A DNA stretch of 5,212 nucleotides, taken from NCBI GenBank assembly GCA_025061865.1, contig JANXAA010000180.1:1-5212 (forward strand), given 5' to 3'. A model generated the notes under the pieces. It made no database searches, was not told where the DNA came from, and saw only the letters and a list, made by a program, of their open reading frames with translations. Made by a program: the position numbers and the translations under genes. Numbering within the stretch: the stretch's first letter is position 1; each line of letters starts with the position of its first letter. Source of the stretch: Acidobacteriota bacterium (GTDB lineage Bacteria > Acidobacteriota > HRBIN11). Positions 4,718 through 5,212 of this stretch are shown in pieces.

Positions 4718-4723
4718 TTTACC
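4704..4723 (+). repeat. GGGACCTT-type dispersed word, copy 3
   Basis: TGACGCCTGGGACCTTTACC is the third member of the word found at 248-266 and 1162-1181. Here it runs across the 3' end of a gene: its TTA at 4719-4721 is the TAA stop of the minus-strand 133-residue gene. Similarity continues to GTC at 4728 against 1186 (15 of 17 from GGGACC onward). Confidence 0.5.
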
Positions 4724-5120
4724 GAGTCTCCCGGAGCGCCGCCACCAGCGCCTCCACATCGACGTCGGCCGGCGTCAGGGGTTGAGCACCCCGGGTCGTC
4801 ACGGCCTCGATCTGGGTCAGTGTCCACCGTAGGGCGCCGACGATAGGGATCACATGCTCGACGGGCACGGGCCACCGGCGCCCGGACTCTGGCCATCGTC
4901 GTTGAAAGTGGTCGACGACTTCCAGGAGGCGGGGCGTGACTTCCGGGGCGACCCAAATCGGGAACAGGGTCCGCCGCCCATGGTCGTCGTACCCCGCGCC
5001 GAGAACGGTCGGTTCGACACCGGGGTCCTCGCCCGAAGCCCGGGGAAGGACTGACCCCAAGTGCCAGCCTCGATAAGCAAACCAGGGGCGTAAGACGGAA
5101 AGGACCGAATGGGCGTCCAT
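4719..5120 (-). CDS. hypothetical protein, 133 residues
   Basis: I do not recognise this family. The frame has high G/C at third positions throughout, unlike the two competing minus-strand frames, so it is very probably a gene. The product looks soluble, with no signal peptide or membrane segment. It opens MDAHSVLSVLRPWFAYRGWH, has an apparently extended middle including LFPIWVAPEVTPRLLEVVDHF (about 53-73, proposed helix at the end), and ends with a helix-prone stretch VDVEALVAALRE. It is rich in Trp (five) and Arg. The ATG at 5120 is preferred because GAGG lies six bases upstream. The frame stays open with good codon bias back to a TGA near 5205, so a TTG at 5183 (154 residues) is an alternative start. 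The stop lies inside a dispersed repeat word, so the last residues may differ between relatives. Confidence 0.65.
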   Translation of the reverse strand: MDAHSVLSVLRPWFAYRGWHLGSVLPRASGEDPGVEPTVLGAGYDDHGRRTLFPIWVAPEVTPRLLEVVDHFQRRWPESGRRWPVPVEHVIPIVGALRWTLTQIEAVTTRGAQPLTPADVDVEALVAALRETR

Positions 5121-5212
5121 CCGATGCCTCGAGGATATGGGTCTCAGCTCCCAGATGCTGGGCCCCAAGTACACGCAATCCAAACCCCACTGGCCCGAGC
5201 GGGGTCATCCAT
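5121..5212 (-). other. unresolved upstream segment at the window edge
   Basis: All three minus-strand frames have a case here. One continues the 133-residue gene to a TGA near 5205. One holds a possible gene end with TGA at 5144-5146, which would leave 23 nt before the ATG at 5120. One runs open off the edge with poor codon bias. A short stem CCCAG/CTGGG (5150-5154 and 5158-5162) is also present. The ribosome site GAGG (minus-strand sense of 5127-5130) belongs to the gene starting at 5120. The next bases outside the window would decide. Confidence 0.3.

Larger units (their letters stand above)
4372..4718. other. 347-nt non-coding gap with repeats and hairpins
   Basis: No frame here shows the G/C third-position bias of the neighbouring genes. 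Near the reductase start are heptamers CAGGGAC (4398) and CAGGTCC (4405), then GAGGACC (4427) and AAGGACC (4434). The middle has A6 at 4473-4478 beside CCTC/GAGG arms, CCTCCC/GGGAGG (4524-4529 and 4533-4538) around CAT, and the hairpin at 4547-4568. Further right are tandem GGTCCC (4588-4599), a stem GAGATG/CATCTC (4649-4654 and 4658-4663), and the heptamers at 4697-4717. The reductase promoter must lie here, but I could not identify it. A small RNA is possible but unsupported. Confidence 0.5.

Noticed and set aside
4314..4759. Small minus-strand ORFs in the gap upstream of the reductase
   Set aside because: They overlap the ends of both flanking genes, lack codon bias and are built partly from repeat words and hairpins.
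4615..5208. 197-codon minus-strand ORF overlapping the 133-residue gene
   Set aside because: Its codons show no third-position G/C preference and its product is a low-complexity Arg/Pro/Gly mix; the overlapping frame ending at 4719 has clear bias and an SD site.

Overview
The window is GC-rich bacterial chromosome (roughly 60 % GC by eye, strong G/C preference at third codon positions) from an organism with a Gram-negative style envelope: a polysaccharide-export type ABC permease and two proteins with signal peptides. DUF2911 proteins are frequent in Bacteroidota, Acidobacteriota and related phyla. That, with the high GC, makes an acidobacterium-like environmental lineage plausible, but the window cannot fix the taxon.

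Layout, left to right: the last 28 codons of an unidentified + strand gene (1-87); a leader full of short repeats (88-266); a Wzm/TagG-type ABC-2 permease (267-1064, +); a convergent gap (1065-1190); a secreted YVTN/NHL-type beta-propeller protein (1191-2195, -); a divergent promoter region with an AT-rich palindrome (2196-2463); a secreted DUF2911 protein (2464-3378, +); a convergent gap (3379-3483); a 3-hydroxyisobutyrate-dehydrogenase-family NADP(H)-type reductase (3484-4371, -); a 347-nt gap with hairpins and repeat words (4372-4718); and an unrecognised 133-residue protein (4719-5120, -). Strands alternate (+ + - + - -), so most genes look like single transcription units and no multi-gene pathway is visible. 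The permease needs an ATPase partner that is not in the window. The two secreted proteins are divergent neighbours that may share a control region.

I see no defence system, CRISPR array, transposase, tRNA or rRNA. The real oddity lies between the genes. Every longer intergenic stretch carries G- or C-rich words recurring with a 7-nt step, and one roughly 20-nt word built on GGGACCTT occurs three times: just before a start codon, just after a stop codon, and across a stop codon. These tracts also form strong hairpins lacking U-tracts. This looks like a dispersed heptad repeat family confined to gene boundaries. It also helps choose translation starts, because it makes the upstream in-frame extension of the permease look like repeat DNA rather than protein.
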